In this document: positions 6,047-13,555 of the stretch, piece by piece
Layout of the letters: every line of letters starts with the position of its first letter
How positions within the stretch are numbered: the first letter of the stretch is position 1
Source of the DNA: an uncultured Planctomycetaceae bacterium
GTDB taxonomy: Bacteria > Planctomycetota > Planctomycetia > Pirellulales > Pirellulaceae
Assembly (NCBI GenBank): GCA_903927685.1
Contig: CAIYOB010001178.1
Coordinates: forward strand, 1-14,476
Reading direction: 5' to 3'
DNA: 14,476 nucleotides
The notes under the pieces: generated by a model
Database searches by the model: none
What the model saw: the letters and a program-made list of their open reading frames with translations, nothing else
What the model was told of the DNA's origin: nothing
Translations under genes and position numbers: made by a program

Positions 6047-7931
6047 GGCGGGTTCCTTGATTCTCTAGTCGAAAACGAACATCACGAAACACGGTTGAAC
6101 CTTGTTCACCGATAACGCCGAAACGGCCGGCGCCTGTCGTAGGACTGACGGGAGCTGCGGCAGCGTCCTGGATGATCTTGTTCAAACGGACCCCGCGGAA
6201 TTCGGCGGAGATCATCCGGCCGCGCCGGACGCGGACTTGCAGCACATTGTCCACCAACGGCGGCAGGACAACCTGTTCTGAGGTCAGCATCGCGCGGTAG
6301 ATGTCAGGGCGCGCAACGAGCGCGGACGGCGTGAAGGTGAAATGGCCGAAATGAACCCAGGTCTCCGTTCCCTGAAGGCCCGGAAAGGCGACCACTGTGA
6401 GCACTTCGCATTCCGTCTCGCCGCTGCCGTCGTTCCGTTCCTGATGCCCCCAGAACAAGCCGCTGTTGCCAGCCCAAGCCGACTTGGCGATCGTGACCTG
6501 CAGCTGAAAATCCTCGGCGGCTGTCTGCCCCACTTCCAACAGGCCGATATCGGGATGATCCAGCAGGACTTCCTGAACGTCGGGATTGTAGAGCCATCGC
6601 GCCGTGTTCCAGTAGCGCGGAAAAACCAGCTCGCGGGGCGTCTGGTCCAGCAACGGGTACCACCGTCCCGGAGGCACGAACTGGTCCAGTTCCCAATTGG
6701 TCCGCAAGGGGAGCCGCTCGCGCCGTTCGCCCGATATCGACAGCAGCCACAGCCCCGGGCCGAACAGGCCGGCAAGTACGAGCAGGCCCAGGCCGAGCAG
6801 CGCCCAGGCTTTGCCTCGCCCCGCCGGCTCGGACGCCCGTTCCGGCGCGGCGGCAACCGGCGGCGCCGGAACCTGCGGCGAAAGACTTGCCGTGGGCTCG
6901 CTCGTCCGGAGCCATTTTCCCAGATCCTCGGCCAGATCAAACGCGGACGCAAAACGCTCGGCCACGGGCTTGCGAAGGCACCGCAGGCAGGCGTCCTCCA
7001 GCGCGTGCGGAATGCTCTCGTCGATCTGCCTGGGCGGACGCGGGGGCCGATTCAGGATCTCCTCCGGCAGCAACTGCCGATCGCCTTGAAAGGGCAGACG
7101 GCCGGTCAACAGCCGATACAGGATCACCCCCAGGCTCCAGACATCCGTCCGCCCGTCCAGCCACTGGACCTCGCGCCGGATCTGTTCGGGAGCCATGTAA
7201 TGCAGCGTCCCGGCGAACTCGCCCGCGTGACGAGCCTGCAAGTCCTCCCGCACCGCCAGGCCGAAGTCCGCGACATACGGTTCGCCGTTGGCGTCCAGCA
7301 GAATGTTGTTGGGCTTGAGATCCCGGTGGAAGTACTGACGCCGGTGCGCATGGTGGATTGCCAAGGCCACCTTGCGGAGCATCTCGACGCCCGCACGCAA
7401 CGGGATCCGCTCGGATCGGATCCGCGTGTCCAGTGAGCCGCCTTCCAGGTACTGCATCACGATGTAGTCCAGCCCGGTCGAGTCCCGGTCGATCCGGTAG
7501 ACTTTGACGATGTTCGGATGTTCGAGGCTGGCGATCGTGCGGGCTTCCTGCAGCAGGCCGGCCAAGGCCGCATCCGAGCGGAAGCGGTCGGCTCTGGGGA
7601 TCTTGATCGCGACCTGCCGGTTCAATTCCGGTTCGCTCGCCAGATACACGCGTCCGAATCCCCCCTCCCCCAAGATCCGAAGAATCTGGTAATTGCCCAG
7701 ATTCAAGGGGATGGCCACCGTTTCCGTCTCGGCGGTTGGCTCCTCGCCGGGCCGGGCCCGCTCCGGGTTCGCGGCAGCGTCCGCGTCGGCAGGCGGGTGC
7801 CCAATGTCCTTGCCGGCAGGCGGGTGCCATGTGCTGAGGAAGATCGCCAACCCGCACCGCGAGCACGTGGCTTGTTCGGTCGGTTGAGTCACCGCCGTCT
7901 CGGATTTGCATTTGGGACAGACAATCAACAT
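6027..7931 (-). CDS. Membrane-anchored Ser/Thr protein kinase with N-terminal zinc ribbon and extracytoplasmic C-terminal domain
   Basis: A 634-residue Hanks-type kinase that phosphorylates Ser/Thr on proteins. Counting from the chosen ATG at 7929-7931, a zinc ribbon is formed by CPKC (5-8) and CSRC (23-26). A Pro/Ala-rich linker leads to a complete kinase domain at about 80-340: glycine loop GEGGFGRV (88-95), VAIK (Lys110), helix-C Glu129, HRDLKPNN (202-209), DFG (222-224) and APE (247-249), all catalytic residues intact. A single membrane helix lies at about 374-399 (nt 6735-6812). The remaining about 235 residues should be outside the cytoplasm and resemble a jelly-roll/DUF1080-like domain (GNSGLFWG, FRDVRF near the end). 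The frame is open to an ATG at 7994. I prefer 7931 because the ribbon follows at once (MLIVCPKC), as in planctomycete kinases, but the ribosome site is weak for both. The downstream gene overlaps its last 20 bases. Confidence 0.92.
   Translation of the reverse strand: MLIVCPKCKSETAVTQPTEQATCSRCGLAIFLSTWHPPAGKDIGHPPADADAAANPERARPGEEPTAETETVAIPLNLGNYQILRILGEGGFGRVYLASEPELNRQVAIKIPRADRFRSDAALAGLLQEARTIASLEHPNIVKVYRIDRDSTGLDYIVMQYLEGGSLDTRIRSERIPLRAGVEMLRKVALAIHHAHRRQYFHRDLKPNNILLDANGEPYVADFGLAVREDLQARHAGEFAGTLHYMAPEQIRREVQWLDGRTDVWSLGVILYRLLTGRLPFQGDRQLLPEEILNRPPRPPRQIDESIPHALEDACLRCLRKPVAERFASAFDLAEDLGKWLRTSEPTASLSPQVPAPPVAAAPERASEPAGRGKAWALLGLGLLVLAGLFGPGLWLLSISGERRERLPLRTNWELDQFVPPGRWYPLLDQTPRELVFPRYWNTARWLYNPDVQEVLLDHPDIGLLEVGQTAAEDFQLQVTIAKSAWAGNSGLFWGHQERNDGSGETECEVLTVVAFPGLQGTETWVHFGHFTFTPSALVARPDIYRAMLTSEQVVLPPLVDNVLQVRVRRGRMISAEFRGVRLNKIIQDAAAAPVSPTTGAGRFGVIGEQGSTVFRDVRFRLENQGTRHGQVSQ
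7788..7828 (-). repeat. Short in-frame direct repeat in the kinase linker
   Basis: A 14-base unit GGCAGGCGGGTGCC (plus-strand reading) occurs at 7788-7801 and 7815-7828, a 27-base period. In the kinase frame this encodes two HPPA(G/D) motifs nine residues apart in the linker between the zinc ribbon and the kinase domain. It looks like a small in-frame duplication and has no clear function. Confidence 0.6.
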
Positions 7932-8021
7932 CTGCACCGCCCCGCCAGGATGAGAGCATCCCCCGCAGCCGGACGCTCCAGGAACGTTGCGCACGCACCG
8001 GCAACCCGATTGGACCGTCCC

Positions 8022-8050
8022 TTTATAACCTGGGTTCCTGCAGTGGACAA
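8022..8050 (-). promoter_or_regulatory. Putative sigma-70-like promoter of the kinase operon
   Basis: On the minus strand: TTGTCC (8045-8050), a 17-base spacer, then TATAAA (8022-8027). The -10 matches consensus at 5 of 6 positions and the -35 at 4 of 6, with ideal spacing. Transcription would begin near 8015, upstream of both candidate kinase starts (7994 and 7931). It lies after the stop of the TIM-barrel gene, so the kinase pair probably has its own transcription unit. Confidence 0.55.
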
Positions 8051-8162
8051 TCCGGCCACGGTCGGCGACGCCGCGCGGGCTCGTTCCACGGCCAGCCGAA
8101 GGCGTCGGCGAAGCGGGTAGGCAACCGCCTGTGGCTGGCTGGCGTCCGAGCCGAAAACCTCG

Positions 8163-9200
8163 TCAGCCGCCCCGGGCGTCCGGGCTCGAATCGTGTCCAC
8201 CGTCGGCTTTCGCTGGTCCTCCTGCCGCGCGGGTCAGCTTGTCGCGCAAGAAATTGACGCAGCCGGGAACTTGGGCTTCGCTCAAACCGTGCAGCAACAG
8301 TGGGCCGTGGAAACCAGAGGCGGCTAGCAGGGACAGGTAGCGATCGTAATCCAGTTTGCCGTGGCCCGCAGCCTCGTGGCCGGCATCGCCGTCGCGGCTC
8401 AGGTCCTTGGCATGGGCCAACGCAATGTCCTTGCCGAGCAGGGCAAATGCCTCGTCAAGAATCTCGCTCATTCGCGTCAACTCCCCGGTGTGAAAGATGT
8501 TGGCGGCGTCGATGGTCACCTTCAGATGCGGTGAGCCGATTTCGTCCAGCAGGCGCCGGGCCTTCTGTGCCGAATCGACCACGTTGTTGACTTCCGGCTC
8601 GAACGCCAGAACCACGCCGGCTTGCTGAGCGATCTCCGTGGCCTGGCGGACGCAAGCTACCATGTCGCGCCAAGCCTCCGGCGAGTCGTTCTCCGGATGC
8701 CGCCGCCACATGCTGGAGCGGTCACGTGTGCCGGTGCACAGATGGATCTTGGTGGTGCCCAGCCCCTGGCAAGCTGTTGCCAACGCTTGTAGCCACCGCA
8801 AGCCGCTCCGGCGGTGCTCCGGTTCCGGATGGCTCATGTTGAACGTGCCTTCGAGTGCGGCAATCGTGATCCCGCGGCCATCGGCCGCGCCGCGGATCCG
8901 GGCGACCAGTTCCGCCGGGATTTCGTCGGGCATCGCGGGCAGACCGACGCTGCCCATACTCAGCTGGACGCAGTCCAGCCCGCAGGCTTGGACCGCGTCC
9001 AACCGCGTCTCCAACGTCGGCCGGGCAAACGTGCCGATCAGGATTCCAAGCTGCATCACCGGGGCCGGTCCGCTGCCTGACTCCTCGCCCGCCGCCTGCA
9101 AGACCCTCGCAACCGCCGCGCCAATCACCAAACCACCCGCCGACTGGAGCCAGTGACGCCTCGTCCCCAGGCCCTCGCGTCCGTTCATCGCGTGGAACAT
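8163..9200 (-). CDS. Tat-exported sugar phosphate isomerase/epimerase-type TIM-barrel protein
   Basis: A 345-residue protein starting at ATG 9198-9200; ATG 9186-9188 is a second possibility. The frame is open further upstream to 9494, but that part overlaps the next gene and is not protein-like. TRRHWLQSAGG at 13-23 followed by a hydrophobic stretch to about 36 is a twin-arginine signal, so the protein is probably exported folded. The rest is an AP-endonuclease-2/xylose-isomerase-like TIM barrel: GILIGTF at 52-58, FNMSHPEP at 120-127, the strand VLAFEPEVNN (Glu201), VTIDAANIFH (Asp231) and LAHAKD (His263), which are likely metal ligands. The place where the family usually has a last Glu reads LLLHGLSE, so that ligand may be shifted or replaced. 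The family isomerises or epimerises sugars; the substrate is unknown. Its start is 11 bases after the stop of the large haem/HEAT gene, implying one operon. Confidence 0.87.
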   Translation of the reverse strand: MFHAMNGREGLGTRRHWLQSAGGLVIGAAVARVLQAAGEESGSGPAPVMQLGILIGTFARPTLETRLDAVQACGLDCVQLSMGSVGLPAMPDEIPAELVARIRGAADGRGITIAALEGTFNMSHPEPEHRRSGLRWLQALATACQGLGTTKIHLCTGTRDRSSMWRRHPENDSPEAWRDMVACVRQATEIAQQAGVVLAFEPEVNNVVDSAQKARRLLDEIGSPHLKVTIDAANIFHTGELTRMSEILDEAFALLGKDIALAHAKDLSRDGDAGHEAAGHGKLDYDRYLSLLAASGFHGPLLLHGLSEAQVPGCVNFLRDKLTRAAGGPAKADGGHDSSPDARGG

Positions 9201-9211
9201 GTCTTCTTTCT

Positions 9212-12200
9212 CTATTGAGCGCGGGACAGGTTTCCCAAGCTCCCGGGAGCCTGGCTGGTTGGGTAACCGCAGGCGCGCAGCAACGCCCGTCGCGTAGAGA
9301 ACTCGGGGTAGTCTCGGGCCAGTTCCCGCAGGGTCTGCCGCAGCGCGGGATCGGCCAGTTGGCCTAACGCCTCGGCGGCGGCGTGCCGCACGTCCGTGGC
9401 GTTGTTCAGTTCGCGGACGACTTCGAGCAACCGATCCGTCGCGCGGCGGTCGCCGATCCGGCCCAGCGCCCAGGCCGCGGTCGCGCGCCAACACGGCGTG
9501 TACTCCAACTGCAGGAAGTGGATGTTCGGCTCCGCCGGGTCAGGACGGCCGTGGCGGGCTTCATGCAATTCGGCGGCCAATGACGCCAGCAGCGTGTCCA
9601 CCGAGCGCGGATCGCCCAAGTTGCCCAGCGCCCGGCCCAGGTAGAACAGCACCCAATGCCGCTGCGGGATCCAGGTGGGATTACCCAGCGGACGACTGAT
9701 CGGGTCCTCGGGCAACGCTCGATACCGCTCATAGGCCGCCCGGACGCGCGGCTCGTAAACCGCGTCACGGCACAGCAGCGACAGGATCTGCGCGGCGCGG
9801 TTGTCTGCCGCGGGCGTGCCGGCCCAGGCCGCAAACGTGGTGCTGACCGCCTGTTTCAAGTCGTCCGCCGCCTGTGCCTGCGGATCGCCCAACAGGGCCA
9901 GGCAGGCTTCGACCAACTCCGCGCCGCGCCCGCTGCGGGCGAGCACTCGCCCGGCGAGGAGTTCGTAGTCGTCGTTGGCGGGGAACAAGGCCCGGTCGGG
10001 GTCGGTGGGCACGCTGCGAATCACGTGCGGGACGATGCTCGCCGTACGGGTCGACCCGAGGCGATCGAGGGCTGCCAGGATTCGGGCGTGCAGTGGTGAG
10101 GCGTGGCAGGCGTACAAGGCTGGATGGTCGCTGTACCAGCCGACGTAGTCCCAGTACTCTCGCAACTTGCCAAACGTCTCGATCAACGCCGTTTCCGCTT
10201 CCGGCGTCCCGATCCGCCCCAGCGCCTCGATGGCCGCTTCGACCAGGTACAGGTTGCCGGTCTTCGGATCGGTGTGGCTGGCCAGAATACCGGCCAGCAG
10301 CGGCACGGCGGCCGTGTCGTTCAGGTGCCCCAGCGCCCGGGTTGCCTCCTGCAGCGTCCGCGGATTCAGCGGCGAATCGGCGGGAAACGTGAAACTGTCG
10401 GTGCGATTGGCGTTCTCGAAGGGCGGATAGGGATTGCGGTCCTTTTCCCGGGCCACGAAGTCACGGAGCGCCGCCCGGCCCGCGTCGCCGCCCACGTGCC
10501 CCAAGGCGACCAGCGCGCGGCGGGATGCGACGCGGTCGTCGCCTGTAATACGTTCGAGCAGCGCTCGTTCGATCGCGTCCCACGAGTTGGCTTGGAACCA
10601 GGCTCGCCAGGCGTCGGCCTGCGGTTGACGCGCGTCCACCGAGGCGAATGGCTGGAACGGTTCCGCATGGCCCGTCAGGTTCTCGATTGCGACCGCCGCT
10701 GCCTGGGCCACAACAGCATCCCGATCGGACAAGGCATCCAGCAACGGCGGCACACTGTCCCGTGTCCCGCAGGCCGACAGGGCCAGGGCGGCGGCGACCC
10801 GGACCTCGCGACTGCTGTCCCGCAGGCACTCGGCCAACGCGGGGGCCGCGGACCGGTCCCGAAACAGGCTCAATCGCTGACAGGCCGCGATCTTCGTCGC
10901 TTCGGCCGCGTCCGGCGAAACGGTCAGGACCGCCGTGGGCCGGATCGGCGCCGACGGGGCTTCGCCTCGGCCGAGGCTGTCCCGGCCTCCCTGCAGTCGC
11001 TCGATCAACGCTGCGATCTGTTGCCGGCCGGTGGCCAGCGGATCGCCGCTGACGGCGTGCAGGTTCAGTGACGCCGTTTCGCGAAACCGCTCGAACTGCA
11101 GGTCCATCATGCCCGTCACGCCCGAGTTGTTGCCGCGAAAGCGGTGCGTTTCACCTTGCCCCAGCAGTTTTAGCGGCCGGGTTTGCATCGCCTGAGACAG
11201 GCGGATCTCCGCGGGCGGCGAGGCCGTACGTCCGGCGTGGCAGCCGACGCACGAGCGGCGCTCGCCGGGCCGCACGTAGATCCACGACATCTCGTTCAAC
11301 TCCGACCGTCCCTCGGCGTCTACGGCTTGCAGCGCCAACGGCACGTCGGCGGGCACTTCGACGTAGAACGAACCATCGGGCGCCAGCGGCACCGTGCCCA
11401 GTTCGACCGTTTCGTGGCCCGCGTGCACGATGTGCGAGTGGGACGAACGCGTGGTCAGTGCCTTGGCGGCCAGCACGCGGACGGCTCGGATCTGGTCCCA
11501 ATCGGCCTTGATCTTGCGCGTGAATCGGACGTTCTGGCAGTACAGGAACCCCGTGGCCGCCGGATTGCCCGGAGTGCCCAGCCGCTCGCGATCCACGATG
11601 TCGGCCAGCACGGGCGGACGCGGCTGGGCGCCGACGAAGATCGGCGAATGAACAGAGCCCTCGGGCGATTCGAAGATCGGCGTGACGGCCCCGTCGCGCG
11701 GATCGATCACGGCGATCACGTCCGAGTGCATCTGCCGCGCGTCCGGCCGCAGGATTGTGGCCAGCAGCCTCCCGTCGGGCAGCGGAGCCAAGTCGCCCAG
11801 GCCATTGGGCAGGCGTTGGAACGACGGCTCGCGGCCTCCGGAAGAGCAGACGAAATTCCCGCGGCTCGAAATGCAGGCCAGCTTGCCGTCTGGCAGCGGC
11901 GCCGGACTGCCGTAGCCCAATGCTCGCAGCCGCACCCCGTAATCCGCGCCGACGTCGGCGCCGACCTCGGTATGCCCGTCCGTCCCATCCGGGCGAATGG
12001 CGTGGATCTGCGTCTCGACCTTGGCGCGGTCGAAGAAGTTGTCCGTGCGGATGAACGCGATCCGGCCGTCGGCCATGACCTTGGGCTCGTTGTCGAAAAT
12101 CGGCGTGAACGTGACCGGCTCGATCTCACGCCCGTCGCTCTGCATGACGAACAAGGCCCGCGACGGCGGATTGTGGTATTCCTCGAAGCTGCCGATGCGT

Positions 12201-13351
12201 GTCGAGGTGAACACGATCCGCCCGTCGGGCAATTCGGCCGGATCGATATCGTGGAACGGCCCTGCGGTCAGCCGCACTGGCGGCCCACCGTCCAGGGGCA
12301 CGCGGTAGATGTGGAAAAAGGCATCGCCGTTCAGGGCCATCGCCGCGTACAAGGAACGACCATCGTAGCTGGCGGCCGGCGAACCGATGGCTCCGGTGCC
12401 CGCGTCGACCAGCAACTGGGGCGTTGCGTCCGGATCGGCGACCCTCAACAGGTATAGCTTGCGGCCGATCTTGGCCGGGCAGGGGATGTCGAACTCGGTG
12501 TAGGCTCGCGACCAGCTGTCGACCCGGAAGCACACCCCCCAGGCATCGCCGCGCAACGGCACGTACACGCTGCAGTCGTCGCCGACGTAGGCAATCGCCT
12601 CGGGCCAGCGGAAGTCCTCGCCGGGCTCCGTCAATGCCACGCGGGTCTGAAACATGCCCGGCCGTGACGATCCGTCGGGAGACCAGCTGAGCGCTCCCCA
12701 GGGCGCCATGCCCAGCGGCCCCACGACGGTCGCCTGCGACCACCCCGGGGGCTCGACGTACTCCGGGTGGGAATAATCCACCGGTTCGGCCTCGGCTGCC
12801 ACCCGCCACGAGGCATCGGTCACAAACTCCAGCGGCGGCTGGTCCGGGACTTCGACCCGCACGGCGGCCACGACCGCCCGGATCCCGCCCAAGTCGCCGC
12901 CGCGGATCCCGATCACGTTGCGGCCTCGCGCCAGACGCGTGGTAATGTCGTAACGCTCGACGGAACTCCAGACCTCGCCGCCAGCGCCCACGTCGTACCC
13001 GACGGCAGCCCCGTTGATGTACAGTTCGTAGTTGTTGTCCGCCGTGATCAGTACGCTGGCCGCCGTCGGCTTGTCCGCCAGCGTGAAGACGTGACGCAGC
13101 TGGCAGACATCCTGCTCCGGCGCCCCCCAGATCCAGGACGCGTTGGCCAGCGGTGGCAGCGTTCCGATCGGCTTCTGTTCCGCGGACTTGGCTGCGGCAT
13201 CCCGCTTCAGCACCGGTCGGCGGCCCTCGGCCGCGACCCACGGCGGGACGATCAGCATCGCGATCAAAGCGGCCGGCACGAGGCGAATGCAGCCGCCATG
13301 ACGAAATCCTGCGTCGGGTCGGTTTTCGCGGACAGAAGTCGCAGCCGCCAT
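9212..13351 (-). CDS. Giant exported protein: hydrazine-synthase-alpha-like middle domain with one CxxCH haem site plus HEAT repeats
   Basis: A 1379-residue protein. A signal peptide is likely (hydrophobic 24-38, cleavage near Ala40-Ala41). Residues about 70-240 form a beta-sandwich, lectin-like region (ITADNNYELYINGAAVG). Residues about 290-575 contain repeated blades with DG motifs (PAELPDGRIVFTS, APLPDGKLACISS, APLPDGRLLA), a TolB/PD40-like propeller. Residues about 578-707 match the hydrazine synthase alpha middle domain, ending in PGERRSCVGCH: Cys701, Cys704 and His705 form a c-type haem site (nt 11237-11251). From about 815 to 1355 there are HEAT-type helical repeats (AALALSACGTRDSVPPLLDA, ATAAWALGRIGDRRATDRLL and others). 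True hydrazine synthase belongs to anammox bacteria, and this fusion is not evidence of anammox metabolism: similar domain mixes are common in planctomycetes with unknown function. The ATG at 13349-13351 has a ribosome site AAAGGA (13360-13365) 8 bases upstream. It is the first gene of an operon with the TIM-barrel protein. Confidence 0.88.
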   Translation of the reverse strand: MAAATSVRENRPDAGFRHGGCIRLVPAALIAMLIVPPWVAAEGRRPVLKRDAAAKSAEQKPIGTLPPLANASWIWGAPEQDVCQLRHVFTLADKPTAASVLITADNNYELYINGAAVGYDVGAGGEVWSSVERYDITTRLARGRNVIGIRGGDLGGIRAVVAAVRVEVPDQPPLEFVTDASWRVAAEAEPVDYSHPEYVEPPGWSQATVVGPLGMAPWGALSWSPDGSSRPGMFQTRVALTEPGEDFRWPEAIAYVGDDCSVYVPLRGDAWGVCFRVDSWSRAYTEFDIPCPAKIGRKLYLLRVADPDATPQLLVDAGTGAIGSPAASYDGRSLYAAMALNGDAFFHIYRVPLDGGPPVRLTAGPFHDIDPAELPDGRIVFTSTRIGSFEEYHNPPSRALFVMQSDGREIEPVTFTPIFDNEPKVMADGRIAFIRTDNFFDRAKVETQIHAIRPDGTDGHTEVGADVGADYGVRLRALGYGSPAPLPDGKLACISSRGNFVCSSGGREPSFQRLPNGLGDLAPLPDGRLLATILRPDARQMHSDVIAVIDPRDGAVTPIFESPEGSVHSPIFVGAQPRPPVLADIVDRERLGTPGNPAATGFLYCQNVRFTRKIKADWDQIRAVRVLAAKALTTRSSHSHIVHAGHETVELGTVPLAPDGSFYVEVPADVPLALQAVDAEGRSELNEMSWIYVRPGERRSCVGCHAGRTASPPAEIRLSQAMQTRPLKLLGQGETHRFRGNNSGVTGMMDLQFERFRETASLNLHAVSGDPLATGRQQIAALIERLQGGRDSLGRGEAPSAPIRPTAVLTVSPDAAEATKIAACQRLSLFRDRSAAPALAECLRDSSREVRVAAALALSACGTRDSVPPLLDALSDRDAVVAQAAAVAIENLTGHAEPFQPFASVDARQPQADAWRAWFQANSWDAIERALLERITGDDRVASRRALVALGHVGGDAGRAALRDFVAREKDRNPYPPFENANRTDSFTFPADSPLNPRTLQEATRALGHLNDTAAVPLLAGILASHTDPKTGNLYLVEAAIEALGRIGTPEAETALIETFGKLREYWDYVGWYSDHPALYACHASPLHARILAALDRLGSTRTASIVPHVIRSVPTDPDRALFPANDDYELLAGRVLARSGRGAELVEACLALLGDPQAQAADDLKQAVSTTFAAWAGTPAADNRAAQILSLLCRDAVYEPRVRAAYERYRALPEDPISRPLGNPTWIPQRHWVLFYLGRALGNLGDPRSVDTLLASLAAELHEARHGRPDPAEPNIHFLQLEYTPCWRATAAWALGRIGDRRATDRLLEVVRELNNATDVRHAAAEALGQLADPALRQTLRELARDYPEFSTRRALLRACGYPTSQAPGSLGNLSRAQ

Positions 13352-13387
13352 GATAGGGATCCTTTAACTAGGGGTGTTGAAGAACGC

Positions 13388-13479
13388 CCCCTCCCGCAAG
13401 CGGGAAGGTTGGACGCGGTCGCGGCCGCCCCGCCACCTTCACCCTCCCGCAAGCGGGAGGGTCGGACGCGGTGGCGGCC
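13388..13479. repeat. Two-copy palindromic intergenic repeat (REP-like)
   Basis: Two copies of a 39-base unit, at 13388-13426 and 13441-13479, differ at only four positions (53-base period). Each centres on TCCCGCAAGCGGGA. In the second copy the palindrome is perfect over 10 bases each side (13441-13450 and 13453-13462). An outer pair, CCGCCACC (13430-13437) and GGTGGCGG (13470-13477), encloses it. It lies in the 204-base gap after the acyl-CoA synthetase stop and before the giant haem gene. It may be a dispersed element, a transcription barrier or an mRNA-stabilising structure. No T run follows, so it is not a classical terminator. Confidence 0.7.
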
Positions 13480-13555
13480 GGGGAGGGCTTCCTATGCCCG
13501 GGGAACGGTGGTCGCTCCTTCCTTGGGGCACTCTCGGAATTTCGCGCCATCTGCC

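Noticed and set aside
6342..7436. 364-codon plus-strand open frame
   Set aside because: Antisense to the kinase catalytic core; the kinase motifs settle the coding strand.
10103..12457. Two long plus-strand open frames (10103-11071 and 11183-12457)
   Set aside because: Both lie opposite the giant haem/HEAT gene and are Arg/Gln/Pro-rich without domain signatures, as expected for shadows in GC-rich DNA.
9212..13351. Evidence of anammox (hydrazine synthase)
   Set aside because: Only the middle domain of the alpha subunit is recognisable. Beta and gamma subunits and hydrazine dehydrogenase are absent, and the domain occurs in non-anammox planctomycetes.
13388..13479. CRISPR array
   Set aside because: There are only two copies, with self-complementary units and a 14-base gap that is too short for a spacer, and no cas gene nearby.
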